This document shows positions 8,958 to 22,700 of a stretch of 64,000 nt of DNA, piece after piece (the first letter of the stretch is position 1; each line of letters begins with the position of its first letter). The position numbers and the translations under genes were made by a program. Origin of the DNA: Schizochytrium sp. TIO01 (taxonomy: Eukaryota > Sar > Bigyra > Thraustochytrida > Thraustochytriidae); assembly GCA_004764695.1 (NCBI GenBank), contig SMSO01000014.1:1439148-1503147 (forward strand), in the 5' to 3' direction. The notes beneath the pieces were generated by a model, which did no database searches, had not been told where the DNA came from, and saw only the letters and a list, made by a program, of their open reading frames with translations.

Positions 8958-10296
8958 ATGCGTGCCATGGAGAAGTCTATAGCAGGTATTCGCAAGGTGC
9001 CGCCGTTGATCGTTCTGGCGGCAGTCGTGGTACTGGCGGTGCTTTTGCCTTTGCAGCAGGGCCACGCTGTCGTATGTGCGGATTCTGCTGCAGCAAGTAA
9101 AGAGACGCCCCACCACGGAGGTCTCCAAGATGAAGGATCTTGAAGGAGGCTGCGCTGCTCCAGAAGAGGTAGAACACGAAAACACTGAGATAGAAATGGG
9201 AGACCAATCCTGCGGATGCGCGGCCGGCCAAAACAGGGGATCCTTCTCTGCGCCTGAAGGTGTTCAAGGCACCGAGATTTATGATTTTCATCCTGAAAAG
9301 CAAGATCATCTGGATATGACTATTTACGATGAACTTCAAGCTTACATTACAGCGAAGAAATTTGACCCTTCAAAGGTAAAGGAAATGCCTATGAAATACA
9401 TTCCAGCTGGCGAGTTTACTATGGGCACAAACGATCCACAGATCCTTGAAGATGCAGAAGGCCCTGCTCGCCGAGTTAAACTTAGTGCTTTCTATCTTGA
9501 TGAGATGGAAGTCTCGAACCGTCAGTTTGCAGACTTTGTGCTTGAAACAAAGTACATCACCGAGGCGGAGCAATTCGGGTGGTCCTTCTGTTTTCATGGA
9601 ACCTTATCCGAGGCGGTTCTTGATTCAATCGATGTACAAGTCGCCGAAGTGCCTTGGTGGATTCCGACCCCGGGGGCTAACTGGATGCACCCCAATGGAC
9701 CTGACCGAAACATTATCACTGATGAAATGTTGGACTATCCTGTTGTTCATGTTTCGCACAATGACGCTAGGGCATATTGCGAATGGGCTGGCAAGCGTTT
9801 GCCTCGCGAAGCAGAGTTCGAGAGAGCAGCAAAGGGCGACCTTGAAGGAGTCCTTTATCCATGGGGCGAAGAGATGGTCCCTAATGGAACACATCGTGCA
9901 AATCTTTGGCAAGGCCATTTCCCAGACACCAACACTGCAGAAGACGGCTATGTGTGGTCTTCTCCGGTTGATAGCTTTGGACCCCAAAATAAGTTTGGCC
10001 TGAAGAACATCATCGGGAATGTGTGGGAGTGGGTCGCTGATGCCTGGAGTGCTCGCCATCGCCTTACTGCCCCGGATGGAAGTATTCTGACTGATTTTCA
10101 GGTTGAGCGCGCCGGGCACATTGATGATCCTACTGTCGAGCGAGTCAAAAAGGGGGGCTCCTATATGTGTCACATTTCTTACTGTTATCGGTATCGTGTG
10201 GACTCAAGATCGCATAACACTGCTGATTCTAGTGCGCAGAACCTTGGTTTCCGTTGTGCTCTCGATGTTGAGAACCCCCAGCTTACACAAGAGTAG
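8958..10296 (+). CDS. SUMF1: Formylglycine-generating enzyme, N-terminus out of frame
   Basis: This enzyme oxidises the active-site cysteine of sulfatases to formylglycine in the ER lumen. The large frame, with ATG at 9130, holds the whole catalytic domain ([10 protein letters not shown] to the end). The two catalytic cysteines lie in [15 protein letters not shown], with codons at 10168 and 10183, and the end is NLGFRCALD. An ER signal sequence is encoded just upstream (ATG 8958, with a hydrophobic [14 protein letters not shown] core) but in another frame. The parts join if a GTATGT...AG intron is removed: 9072-9129 (58 nt) or 9072-9093 (22 nt) both restore phase. A one-base excess in the C4 run near 9107-9110 would do the same. 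No stop-free single frame covers both parts. The function of the catalytic domain is secure; the exact N-terminal structure is not. Confidence 0.85.
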
Positions 10297-10776
10297 CTAA
10301 ATTACCAGTGTGGCGCTCCCCCAGTTCAGAGGAGTCATTTGCATAGCTTTACTTTGCATGGTTGATCTGAAAACTCAGCATTAAAGCTTACTGGCACTAC
10401 CCACCCCTAGGCACCTTTCCAATATATTCGAAGTTGATTCTTTCCTGCTTTACCCGGTTGTTTTGTGTGATGGATGCTTATATTTAGTTTTCCAAATATT
10501 GCATTTTTTTTGGTAGATAGGGTTGGCGTGTTCTGGCCAACCGCAGCTCAATGCACAGGCTTGCTAGACCAAAGCCCGCACATTTTGAGGTAAACCAAAT
10601 ACGTTTTCCCATTTATAGTGAATGAATAAATAAAACACACGTAAACAATATTTTTGAACACCAATATAACAATAACAATAACAAAACAAAACAGATATAT
10701 GGCTGCAGACTTTCCACAGAGTTGTAAAATGTGTATAGTGGTGTTAGGGGACGAATATGTAATTTTAGGATCAATT
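10297..10776. other. Convergent intergenic region, SUMF1 and AAMP
   Basis: The 480 bp between the two stop codons hold no gene. It is AT-rich with an A/C-rich low-complexity stretch around 10620-10700 and should contain both 3' UTRs. Confidence 0.4.
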
Positions 10777-12114
10777 CTAACCGTGAACAACGCGGCATGT
10801 GTGGTCATCGGAGCAAGATACAAAGATACCAGGGCGCATAGCAAAGTTGAGCACCAAATTGGTGTGGTGGGTGAGAACACGCATCTGCTGGCCTGAACGA
10901 GCGTCCCAAAGACGGGTGGTGCCATCAGCAGAGCAAGAAATAAGAGTGGGAGAGCCTGGGACAAAGCGGACGCGAATCACAGAGTCTTCGTGGCGGCATA
11001 CCTGACGGCAAGTCTGCGTGTTAAGGTCCCAAATCTTGACAGTGCCATCAGTAGCTCCAGAGGCAAGAAAGGGAAGTACATCAGAGAAGTCCACAGACTC
11101 CACGGATCCAACCTCAATTTCTCCAGACTCAGATGTGCGCGGCGAGTCATGTTGAAATGAAGCTACCACCTTGCGAGTTTCCAAGCGAGCAAGACGCACA
11201 GTGCCATCAAGACCACCAGCGGCGATCATCGGCTGTTCAGGGTGGCAAGCAAGACTGACAACTCCTCCTTGGTGCCAGTCATGGCCAGTAAAAGTGTGCA
11301 CGCAGGTCCATGTCTTCGGGTCCCAAAGGCGAACAGTTGTGTCAAGAGATCCAGTGACAATGCGCTTGCCGTTGGGAGTAAAGTGACCGCAGCTCACAGG
11401 ACCTTCGTGGCCTGCCAAAACGCCGAGACACTGGCCCATCGTGGCACCAGTAGTGAGGTCCCACACCCATGTGGTGGCATCCTCGGAGCCTGCCATGATG
11501 ACGTTACCAGAAGGGTGCCAGCGGATCCACTCAATTTCAGTCGAAGGGCCATCAAGAGTCGCCACAAGAGCACCACTATCAGCATTCCAGACGCGAACAT
11601 TTGCATCATAGCCTCCGGTTGCACAAAGAGTACCATCGGCAGAAAAGCTGCAATCTACGACGGTGTCGGTGTGGCCACTAAGCTTAATGAAGGGCGTGCC
11701 GTCACGAGTGCCCCAAAGGTATGCAGTGTCATCACCACCGCCGCTCAAGGCGCGGCTACCATCGGCACTGAGTGCTACGCAGTAGACGGAATCTTGGTGT
11801 TGTGTGAAAGCAAATGCGGCAGAATCGGCAGGAGCAGGGGGCTGAACGCTGTCCTGGGCAGCGTTTACATCGCCATCGCCTTCGGAGACAATGACCTCAC
11901 CTTCAGTAGTCTCGGCAAGATCATCGTTGTTATCATCATCATCATCGTCCTCGCCGCCAGGACCTTGCACGAATGGCTTGCTGTCATCAACCTCTTCAAA
12001 CTCGCCTTCGTTCACCTGCCAGGCATCCTCACCTTCGGCATTGTTGTTTTGGCTAGAGGCAGATGCGCCAGTGGCACCTTGGCCATTGCCACCCATATCC
12101 ATGTTTTGGTCCAT
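10777..12114 (-). CDS. AAMP: AAMP/Sqt1-like WD-repeat protein
   Basis: This 445-residue WD-repeat beta-propeller resembles animal AAMP and yeast Sqt1 in length, acidic N-terminus and repeat spacing. Sqt1 is a chaperone that binds ribosomal protein uL16 (Rpl10) during 60S assembly. Residues 1-100 are Asn/Asp/Glu-rich with a run of aspartates near residue 57. The rest is a series of GH-to-WD repeats (for example SGHTDTVVDCSFSADG and LTGHDWHQGGVVSLA) ending at the C-terminus. The ATG at 12114 is the natural start. The identification rests on architecture and sequence feel; another WD-repeat assembly factor cannot be excluded. Confidence 0.8.
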   Translation of the reverse strand: MDQNMDMGGNGQGATGASASSQNNNAEGEDAWQVNEGEFEEVDDSKPFVQGPGGEDDDDDDNNDDLAETTEGEVIVSEGDGDVNAAQDSVQPPAPADSAAFAFTQHQDSVYCVALSADGSRALSGGGDDTAYLWGTRDGTPFIKLSGHTDTVVDCSFSADGTLCATGGYDANVRVWNADSGALVATLDGPSTEIEWIRWHPSGNVIMAGSEDATTWVWDLTTGATMGQCLGVLAGHEGPVSCGHFTPNGKRIVTGSLDTTVRLWDPKTWTCVHTFTGHDWHQGGVVSLACHPEQPMIAAGGLDGTVRLARLETRKVVASFQHDSPRTSESGEIEVGSVESVDFSDVLPFLASGATDGTVKIWDLNTQTCRQVCRHEDSVIRVRFVPGSPTLISCSADGTTRLWDARSGQQMRVLTHHTNLVLNFAMRPGIFVSCSDDHTCRVVHG

Positions 12115-13150
12115 CTTGGAGTTGTGATGTAAAGTAACTTCGTCCCTCTACAATCTCGTGGAGAGCTCAAGATCTAAGGAATCGAGCGTCAGATGTGTCA
12201 ACTAATATAGTACTTCAAAGAAAAACTGACTCTCTGTTTTGCCCAATCCCAACGTTTGTGTTGCGATTGGAGCTGAGTCACCTCACGTTGAAGTGAACTC
12301 AAGATTGATATGCCGTGACGGCTCGCTCGAACCGGTCTGGTTGTGTGCGTGCAACACCACTCAATGCGTGGCGACTCCACAAAGTCTAGGCGAGTGACTT
12401 TATAGGAATGCCTAAAAGGGTCCCCAAGATGCGAGGATTCCTTTCTTTGAGCTTTCGCACGGCCGGGAGTACTCTCCGTGCTCGCGCTTGAAAACCTCAA
12501 ACCTGGGTCTGTGCGAGTAGTAGAGAGTGTGGCCACCAGCGCTTCTTGTTATCCCAGCGAGCCTTATGCGCTCTCTCGTATGTATGGTCATTTGTGAGCG
12601 ATAGCGTGAACGTTCCAAATGTGCTGTCCCCCTCCTTAACTTTATTCTTCTTTTTTATTAGAATAAAAAAGGAAATCGGCTTTGGAAATCCTGAAGCGTT
12701 TTAAATCTAATTTTCGCAGGAAAAATGATCATTCGTTGGGTCTGCTTGATAGTAAATAATCTTGCGAAGAATAACTTTTGCGCGGGGGTAGAGGCATTCG
12801 CATGGCCATCGACATCAAAAATTACATAATACCTAGACTCTTATGTTCATATTTAATAGGTACGATCGGGAGTAGATTTGGCAGCAATGTAAGTCAAAGG
12901 CTGAAATGCCTCTGTGTTATGCACGACCTCAAAGATGTGAATGTAAGGCATGGTGTCAAAGGATTTGTAAATTAATGATGATCGTGAAGTTGTGGTAGGT
13001 AGGCTGTATTTAGTAAGTTTAGTAGGTTGGTATAGGTATGCAAGGAGAAGATGAGGAGTGGCAAAGACGAGAGAAGTATTTTAGAAGGTATGGTAAGACA
13101 GTTCTCGCGCTTTGAAAAAGGGAGGGGTGAGGGGGAGTTATATAGGTTCT
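12115..13150. other. Intergenic, AAMP promoter side to RAB6 3' side
   Basis: About 1 kb with no gene. Several short frames exist on both strands but none has convincing composition or homology. The 5' part is presumably the AAMP promoter; the part near 13000-13150 is purine-rich and would be the Rab6 3' UTR. Confidence 0.4.
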
Positions 13151-16615
<3,465 letters not shown>

Positions 16616-19105
16616 ATGGCACCGCTCAGCACACCGCTGGTGCGGGCGCTTACGGGCGGCAAAGCCGTACCTTCGGCCTGGAAGCCCTCAGCCAAGAGGC
16701 TCCTGTGCAGATCTTTGGCCACAGAGAGCGCCCAAAAGTCCGGCAAAGGCGCCGCCAAGGACGCTAATAACGTGCAAGATGCGAAGGCAGCTGCAGCTGA
16801 AGCCCGCAAGATGCATGCAGAAAAGTCCAGGATTGTTGTAGACCACCGCGCTGCAGTTTGGGACGCTGAGGTTGCACGTCAATTGGAGCAGATTCACGGC
16901 AAAGACCCTATTGAGGTTAAGGTGGACTGCGGAAGTGGCGAGACAGTCTCAGTTGATGCAAACAATACAACCATTCAAGACCTCCCTTGGTCTTCTTCGG
17001 ACTCAAAGATGAAAGACCCGCTAGTGGCGAGAGTCACAGTCGGAGAGCGCAGCTTCCTGGTGGATATGGCGATTCCGCTGGCAAGCGTGTTGGAGAAGGA
17101 TGAGATCGAGGAGAAGAAGCCTATTAAGGTGGAGGTTTTTGGGTTCGATTCACCGGAAGGCCGAGACACATTTTGGCATTCGAGTGCACATGTTCTTGGA
17201 CATGCACTTGAGACAGAACTTGGGCATCAAGATATTATGATTGATGATGGACCCCCGCTTGCAGCGAAGACAACAATTGACTCTGGCCTTGTTGCACCTG
17301 GCCAAGGCGGATTTTTCTACGACTTTGACTTTGCAAACAATGCCCAAAACCCACGTGGGATCACTCCAGAGGATATCAAAAACGTCAATTCCATTGCCAA
17401 CAAAATCTTGAAGGAAGGAGCAGCCTTTGAACGCCTTGAGCTTCCCCAGGATGTTGCACGAGATATGTTCCGGTACAACCAGCGTAAGCTCGAGATGATT
17501 GAGCGCCTCGGACCCGACGCCCGGCTCACGGCCTATCGCATGGGTAAGTTCATTGATCTTTGCCGCGGCCCTCATGTGCCCAGTGCTGCCAAGCTTGGAA
17601 GGGGTGGTTTCAAGGCACTTCGTGCTGCTGGTCTTAACGGTGGATTCCATGCTCAACGTGTGTACGGCACCGCCTTTCCGGATAAGGATAGCCTTGTGGA
17701 CTGGACAAACCGCACCGAAGAGGCAAGCAAGCGTGACCATCGTGTGCTCGGTCGCAAGCAAGCGCTTTTCTCCTTTGACGAAGTTAGCCCCGGCAGTGCC
17801 TTCATGTTGCCGCATGGTACTATCATTTACAACCGCCTCGTCGCGATGCTTCGTGATCAATATGAATCTCGGGGCTATGATGAAGTCATGACGCCGCTTA
17901 TCTACCGCAGTTCTCTCTGGAAGCGTTCTGGTCATTTACAAAACTACAAGGAAAACATGTTTCGCGTTACAGAGCACGTTCCTGAGAACGAGCAGCTCGC
18001 AACTACAGACGAGACCAAGGATGGCATGAGCCCTGATCACAACCACGGCGCCTGTGGCCACGGTCATTCATCTGCTGAGGACGATGAGATGGGACTGAAA
18101 CCCATGAACTGTCCTGGCCACTGCGTTCTTTTTGCGCAGTCAATCAAGTCTTTTCGTGAACTCCCCGTTCGTATCGCTGACTTCTCCGCGCTCCACCGTA
18201 ACGAGATATCTGGCGCTCTTGGTGGCCTCACTCGCCTGCGCAGATTTCACCAGGATGACGCTCACATTTTCTGTTTGCCCGAACAAATTGAGGAAGAGAT
18301 TCTTTCTTGCATTGACTTTGTCAAGCACGTGTATCATGACCTCTTTGACTTTACCTTTACCATGGCGCTGTCGACTCGCCCACTAGACGGCAAGAGCATT
18401 GGCGGAGATGCTGATTGGGAACGCGCTGAGACTGCACTGGAGAAGGTTCTTGTGGCTACTGGTCTGCCGTGGCGCAAGGACCCTGGTGAAGCTGCGTTCT
18501 ATGGTCCCAAGATTGATATCTCCATCACTGATGCCCTCGGTCGCTCGCACCAATGCGCGACTATCCAGCTTGACTTTCAGCTTCCAGAACGGTTTGATCT
18601 GGAGTACATTACCCCAGAGGGCACCCGGAAGCGCCCTGTGATGATTCACCGCGCTGTTTTGGGCTCTGTGGAGCGCTTCTTGGCTATTCTCCTTGAGCAT
18701 ACCAATGGCAAGTGGCCTTTTTGGCTCAGCCCGCGCCAAATTGCCATCTTACCTGTTGGAGAGGCCCAGCAGGCAGCTGCGGAGGCTGCGGCTGAGCGCC
18801 TTCGCCTCGCTGCTGCCCCTGATGCCGAATTTATGAAGAGTCCAAGCTCTGCCGGTGTCACGGTCCACGTGGATGGCAACAATAGCTCTTTGGCCAAGCG
18901 TGTTCGTAATAACCAACAGGCTCCGTATAATGTTATCGCTGTAATTGGCGAAAAGGAGGTGGAGTCCAATTCGATATCTCTTCGCTCCAATGACGGCCAG
19001 ACCATTCTAGAAGAGTACCCTTTGGATCAGGCTGTCGAAGATGTACGCCGTGCTGTGTTGTCACGCTCCACAGTGCGCTTCCCGTTTGGTGGCGCGAGGC
19101 CTTAA
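16616..19105 (+). CDS. TARS1: Threonyl-tRNA synthetase
   Basis: This 829-residue class II synthetase charges tRNA-Thr. The order is a presequence-like N-terminus (about 1-45, Arg/Ser/Ala-rich), a TGS domain (about 85-165), the editing domain with HSSAH at residues 188-192 and CRGPH at 316-320, the catalytic core, and the anticodon domain (about 715-815). The core has MNCPGHC with the zinc cysteine, then HRNEISGALGGLTRLRRF. A hydrophilic insertion of about 35 residues (456-490), rich in His and Cys (HNHGACGHGH), precedes MNCPGH and is absent from human and bacterial enzymes. A second in-frame ATG at 16811 (Met66) lies after the presequence, so one gene might serve mitochondria and cytosol. The frame is open from GTG 16607, but ATG 16616 has a good context (ACCATGG). 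Confidence 0.95.
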   Translation: MAPLSTPLVRALTGGKAVPSAWKPSAKRLLCRSLATESAQKSGKGAAKDANNVQDAKAAAAEARKMHAEKSRIVVDHRAAVWDAEVARQLEQIHGKDPIEVKVDCGSGETVSVDANNTTIQDLPWSSSDSKMKDPLVARVTVGERSFLVDMAIPLASVLEKDEIEEKKPIKVEVFGFDSPEGRDTFWHSSAHVLGHALETELGHQDIMIDDGPPLAAKTTIDSGLVAPGQGGFFYDFDFANNAQNPRGITPEDIKNVNSIANKILKEGAAFERLELPQDVARDMFRYNQRKLEMIERLGPDARLTAYRMGKFIDLCRGPHVPSAAKLGRGGFKALRAAGLNGGFHAQRVYGTAFPDKDSLVDWTNRTEEASKRDHRVLGRKQALFSFDEVSPGSAFMLPHGTIIYNRLVAMLRDQYESRGYDEVMTPLIYRSSLWKRSGHLQNYKENMFRVTEHVPENEQLATTDETKDGMSPDHNHGACGHGHSSAEDDEMGLKPMNCPGHCVLFAQSIKSFRELPVRIADFSALHRNEISGALGGLTRLRRFHQDDAHIFCLPEQIEEEILSCIDFVKHVYHDLFDFTFTMALSTRPLDGKSIGGDADWERAETALEKVLVATGLPWRKDPGEAAFYGPKIDISITDALGRSHQCATIQLDFQLPERFDLEYITPEGTRKRPVMIHRAVLGSVERFLAILLEHTNGKWPFWLSPRQIAILPVGEAQQAAAEAAAERLRLAAAPDAEFMKSPSSAGVTVHVDGNNSSLAKRVRNNQQAPYNVIAVIGEKEVESNSISLRSNDGQTILEEYPLDQAVEDVRRAVLSRSTVRFPFGGARP

Positions 19106-19722
19106 GGAGACTTATGCTTGAGTACTTCAAAAACTACTCCTGATTCCAAACTGTGCGTTAGCGTTCTCTATTGGACAAACAACAGTTCGTTGTATTACGC
19201 GGATTGCGGTGATGCGGTATGGATAGAAGACTCGACGTCTATTCTCTTTACTTGGATCATCCAATTCTTACTAATGAAATTATAAATCCTAAGAAAACCA
19301 AAAATAATCCATTAATACCATCGTAGCGAGAGGTGTACAACCAGCCAATACTAACGTTCATTATATGTTGTTATGGTACTATGCCCGATGTTCATTTGAA
19401 AAAATGCTAGCTTTGAATTGTTCTTCATTTCCTCCCTTGTAATTATTCCACATGAAGGACCCATATATAACCAAGGACGCACGTACTTCTCTAACGTGTC
19501 CGGATAAACTTTCATTCGCATTGTATTGTTACTTTCTGCATTTAGTGCGAAAGTATGTGTTGATTCTAGAGTCCTTGGATTAAGCTTGTAAAGGCTTTAA
19601 AAGGGAAACGAAACAGAAAAAAGAAAAAGAACCTGGCCAAGACGCCTCGTATCAGCAAGGATATGATCGGTCAAGATTGAATTGGAGTTATCATATATTT
19701 ATGTTTATAGTTTATTATGTAT
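19106..19722. other. Convergent intergenic region, THRS and ABCD
   Basis: Roughly 600 bp of AT-rich sequence between two stop codons; no gene seen. A purine-rich tract (GGGAAACGAAACAG...) lies near 19602-19632. It should hold both 3' UTRs. Confidence 0.4.
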
Positions 19723-22700
19723 CTAGTTCTTCTTGATTGGCGCAAGCTCCCAGCCATCATCATTGACCTCATCACCCAAGCGAAGCTCATTCTCATGGAA
19801 ATCAGGGAGAGCAAGGCGCTGTGAAATTGTAATTAGAGTGATGCCAGCCTCAGCAGCAATTTGGTAAGCCTTGAGCTCAGCATCCACAGACACGGCACTG
19901 GTAGCTTCGTCAATGACAGCAAATTTGGGCTCGTGATAGAAGAGACGAGCCATACCAATACGTTGCTGCTCACCCAAGGAGAGAGTGTCCTCCCACTTTG
20001 CCACAGAAAACCATCCACCCTCACGGTCAACCAAGTATTCTACGCCAACGAGAGAGAGCAGCTCACGGAAGTGCTTATCATGCTCAGGTGTAAAAGACTC
20101 CTCGGAGATTTCCTCAGGGTAGCAGATCTGCGAAGCCAAGGATCCCTGAACAGAGTAAGGTTTCTGCGGAACAAGGAAGACCTCATCGGGAGTCACGATA
20201 CCATCTGCACCGCAGGGACGAGAGATAAAAGCACTGCCGTCCTTTGGCGGAATAGGCCAAAGTCCTGCAAGTGTGCGCTGCAAAGAAGACTTGCCGGATG
20301 CAGTAGGACCGGTTACAAGCAAAGATTCGTGCGGCTTGACCTTGAAGGAGAGGTTTGCCGCAACACAAAGATTACCCGGGGCAACAATGTCGACGTTGTG
20401 GAACTCGATGGAGCCATCCTCAGACGGGCGCAGCTCGCCTTGCTGCACACGTTGGGTAGCAAGGTCCTGGAGCACGTAATAGAAATCAGTAACGTTCTCA
20501 AGAGTACCCACAAACTGTCCAAGCTGTTCCGCAAGATCAAAAGCATCGCCAAACGACTTAAAGGTGGCCATCACAATCTGTTGAATGTACTCACCAATGG
20601 AAGAAATAGATGATGCATCGCCACGAAGAACAGCATCATCAGAAGTGTAGCCCTGGGCAAAGAGCATACGCAAAGCAAAAGCAACAAGATCTGGGGTCTG
20701 CTTGATGCTAAAGTTCTGAAACAGCTGGAAGCGGAAGTTCAGGAGCTGAGTTTGCTTGATGTGCTGTGCAAGATCCTCGAGGCGACCGTTGGCGATCTCG
20801 TGCTCGACATCATCACCTCCGAAGAAGGCAACACTTTCCGTGTGGATAGACAGACGGTTGTGCACAGAGCGGAAACGACCTTCAAGCTGGAACTCCTTGC
20901 GCTGAATGGCACGAAAGTTGGGTACAATAAAACGCATCACCGCCGCAGCACCGCCCATGTAACCTACAACGTAGGTCATGCCTCCAGCACCGACAACACG
21001 GTAGAGCATGTAGGTGTTGAAGGAGATATCGAAGGCAGGCTTAAGAAGAGAAGTCCACAGTTCCGTGAGGGAGATGGAAAGTGCCTCAACCTGCTCAGAA
21101 ATGCGTTCGTCAGGGTCATCAATGCGGGTATCGTGGTTCTGAACATCGTAAAACACATTGCCTTGAAAGTAGAGGTCCATCAAAGCCTTAGTGAGACGTG
21201 CGCGCCAAGCAACATTCAGGTACCATTTATGCTTCATCATGAGAGCATCGAACACACTCAAGAAGGTACGAGCAAGAGCACCAGCGGCCATAGCACGAGC
21301 GAAGACGCCAAACTTATCTTGGGTTACAGTAGAAAGGATGTAGCCATCGAAACGAGCAATCGCATCAGCCAGCAATGTCTTTCCGACAATGAGGCTTGCA
21401 AGCAAAAGAACACGCTTAGCCTCAGTATCGTGGAGAGAGATACCTTGGGGGAGGAAAATCTTCATCAAGTCCTTGAAGCGGGTCCAGGTAGATACGGTAG
21501 GGAGACCAGACTTGGACAGTACAGCAAGCTTGTTTGTAAGTTCCTTGGTCTTTGCGGCGGCGTCACTGTAAGGTTGAGAGCGTTTTCGAAGACGTTCGCG
21601 TTCCAGGAGAGCATCACCCTTATTCTCCTTGAAGTAAGCAGCCGAGTAACCACCAACAGCAGCCTCGCCAGAGTCTCCAGCAGCTGCTTCAGCGGCACGA
21701 GCAATGATATCCTTTTCAGCTACACCCTTTGCACGAAGGTCATTTTTAGCCTTACCACGCTTCGTCTCGCGCCATTCCCAACCGCCTTCACCGTCACCAA
21801 GGATATTGAGAACGACATCATGATAACGTTCCAAAACAGGGCGGTGAGAGATAGTAATGCAAGTGACTCCTTCTGCCTCGAGTTGTTCGTAGAAGCGGCG
21901 TTCAAGAGAGGCGCTCACACCAGAACTGCACTCGTCAAGGATGAGAAACTGAGGCTTGTGGAAGAAAACACGGGCCATGGCTAGACGTTGCTTCTCACCC
22001 ATACTCAAGATGGCGTCCCAATCAACTTCACGTCCTTCACGAACATCTTCGCGGTCTAAGAGGTAGCCAAGATCCACCTTGTGCATGAGAGCTTCGAGTT
22101 GCGCATCAGGGATCTTCTCAGCCTGGTGTTCGAGGAGGGGGTAGAGCATATTAGCTTGAAGGGATCCAAGAGCGACATACGGCTTCTGCGGGAGGTAAAA
22201 GACTTCCTTATTCAGACCAGGCTCTCCACCACCAGGTTTGGTAATGGTACCGGGTTCAGGGATAGGCCAAAGGGAACCAAGAGCACGGAAGGTAGAGGAT
22301 TTTCCACTGCCATTCACACCGGTCAAAAGCATCGAGGTACCTGCGTCAATGTGAAAGTTGAGATCCTTAATGAGCAAATGGCCAGTCGGAGTGTACACCT
22401 GAACGTCCTTGAACTCAATGCGCTTAGGATTATTGATGAAAGTCGTAGAGGTTGCCTTCTGCTGTTCAAAGTCATCCATCGTGTGGAAGAGCTCCGTAAG
22501 GCGTTTGGCAGGTCCCTTCATGTTCATCAACGTGCGAAGGACGGCAATGACAGTTCCCTGGGCAGACATGGCACGGATAAAGTACTCAGTGACAAAGCGA
22601 ATATGAGAGAACAGCTCGGCATTAGCGGCGACCTTTTCCTTGTTAGTGACAGCATTGCGAAGAGCAGTCTTAACCTCAGACGAACCAAGAACAAATTTGC

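Noticed and set aside
11242-12132. 296-residue plus-strand frame over the AAMP gene
   Set aside because: Antisense shadow of the WD-repeat gene, with no family features.
20752-21984. 410-residue plus-strand frame inside the ABC transporter
   Set aside because: Antisense to a complete transporter gene; no independent signal.
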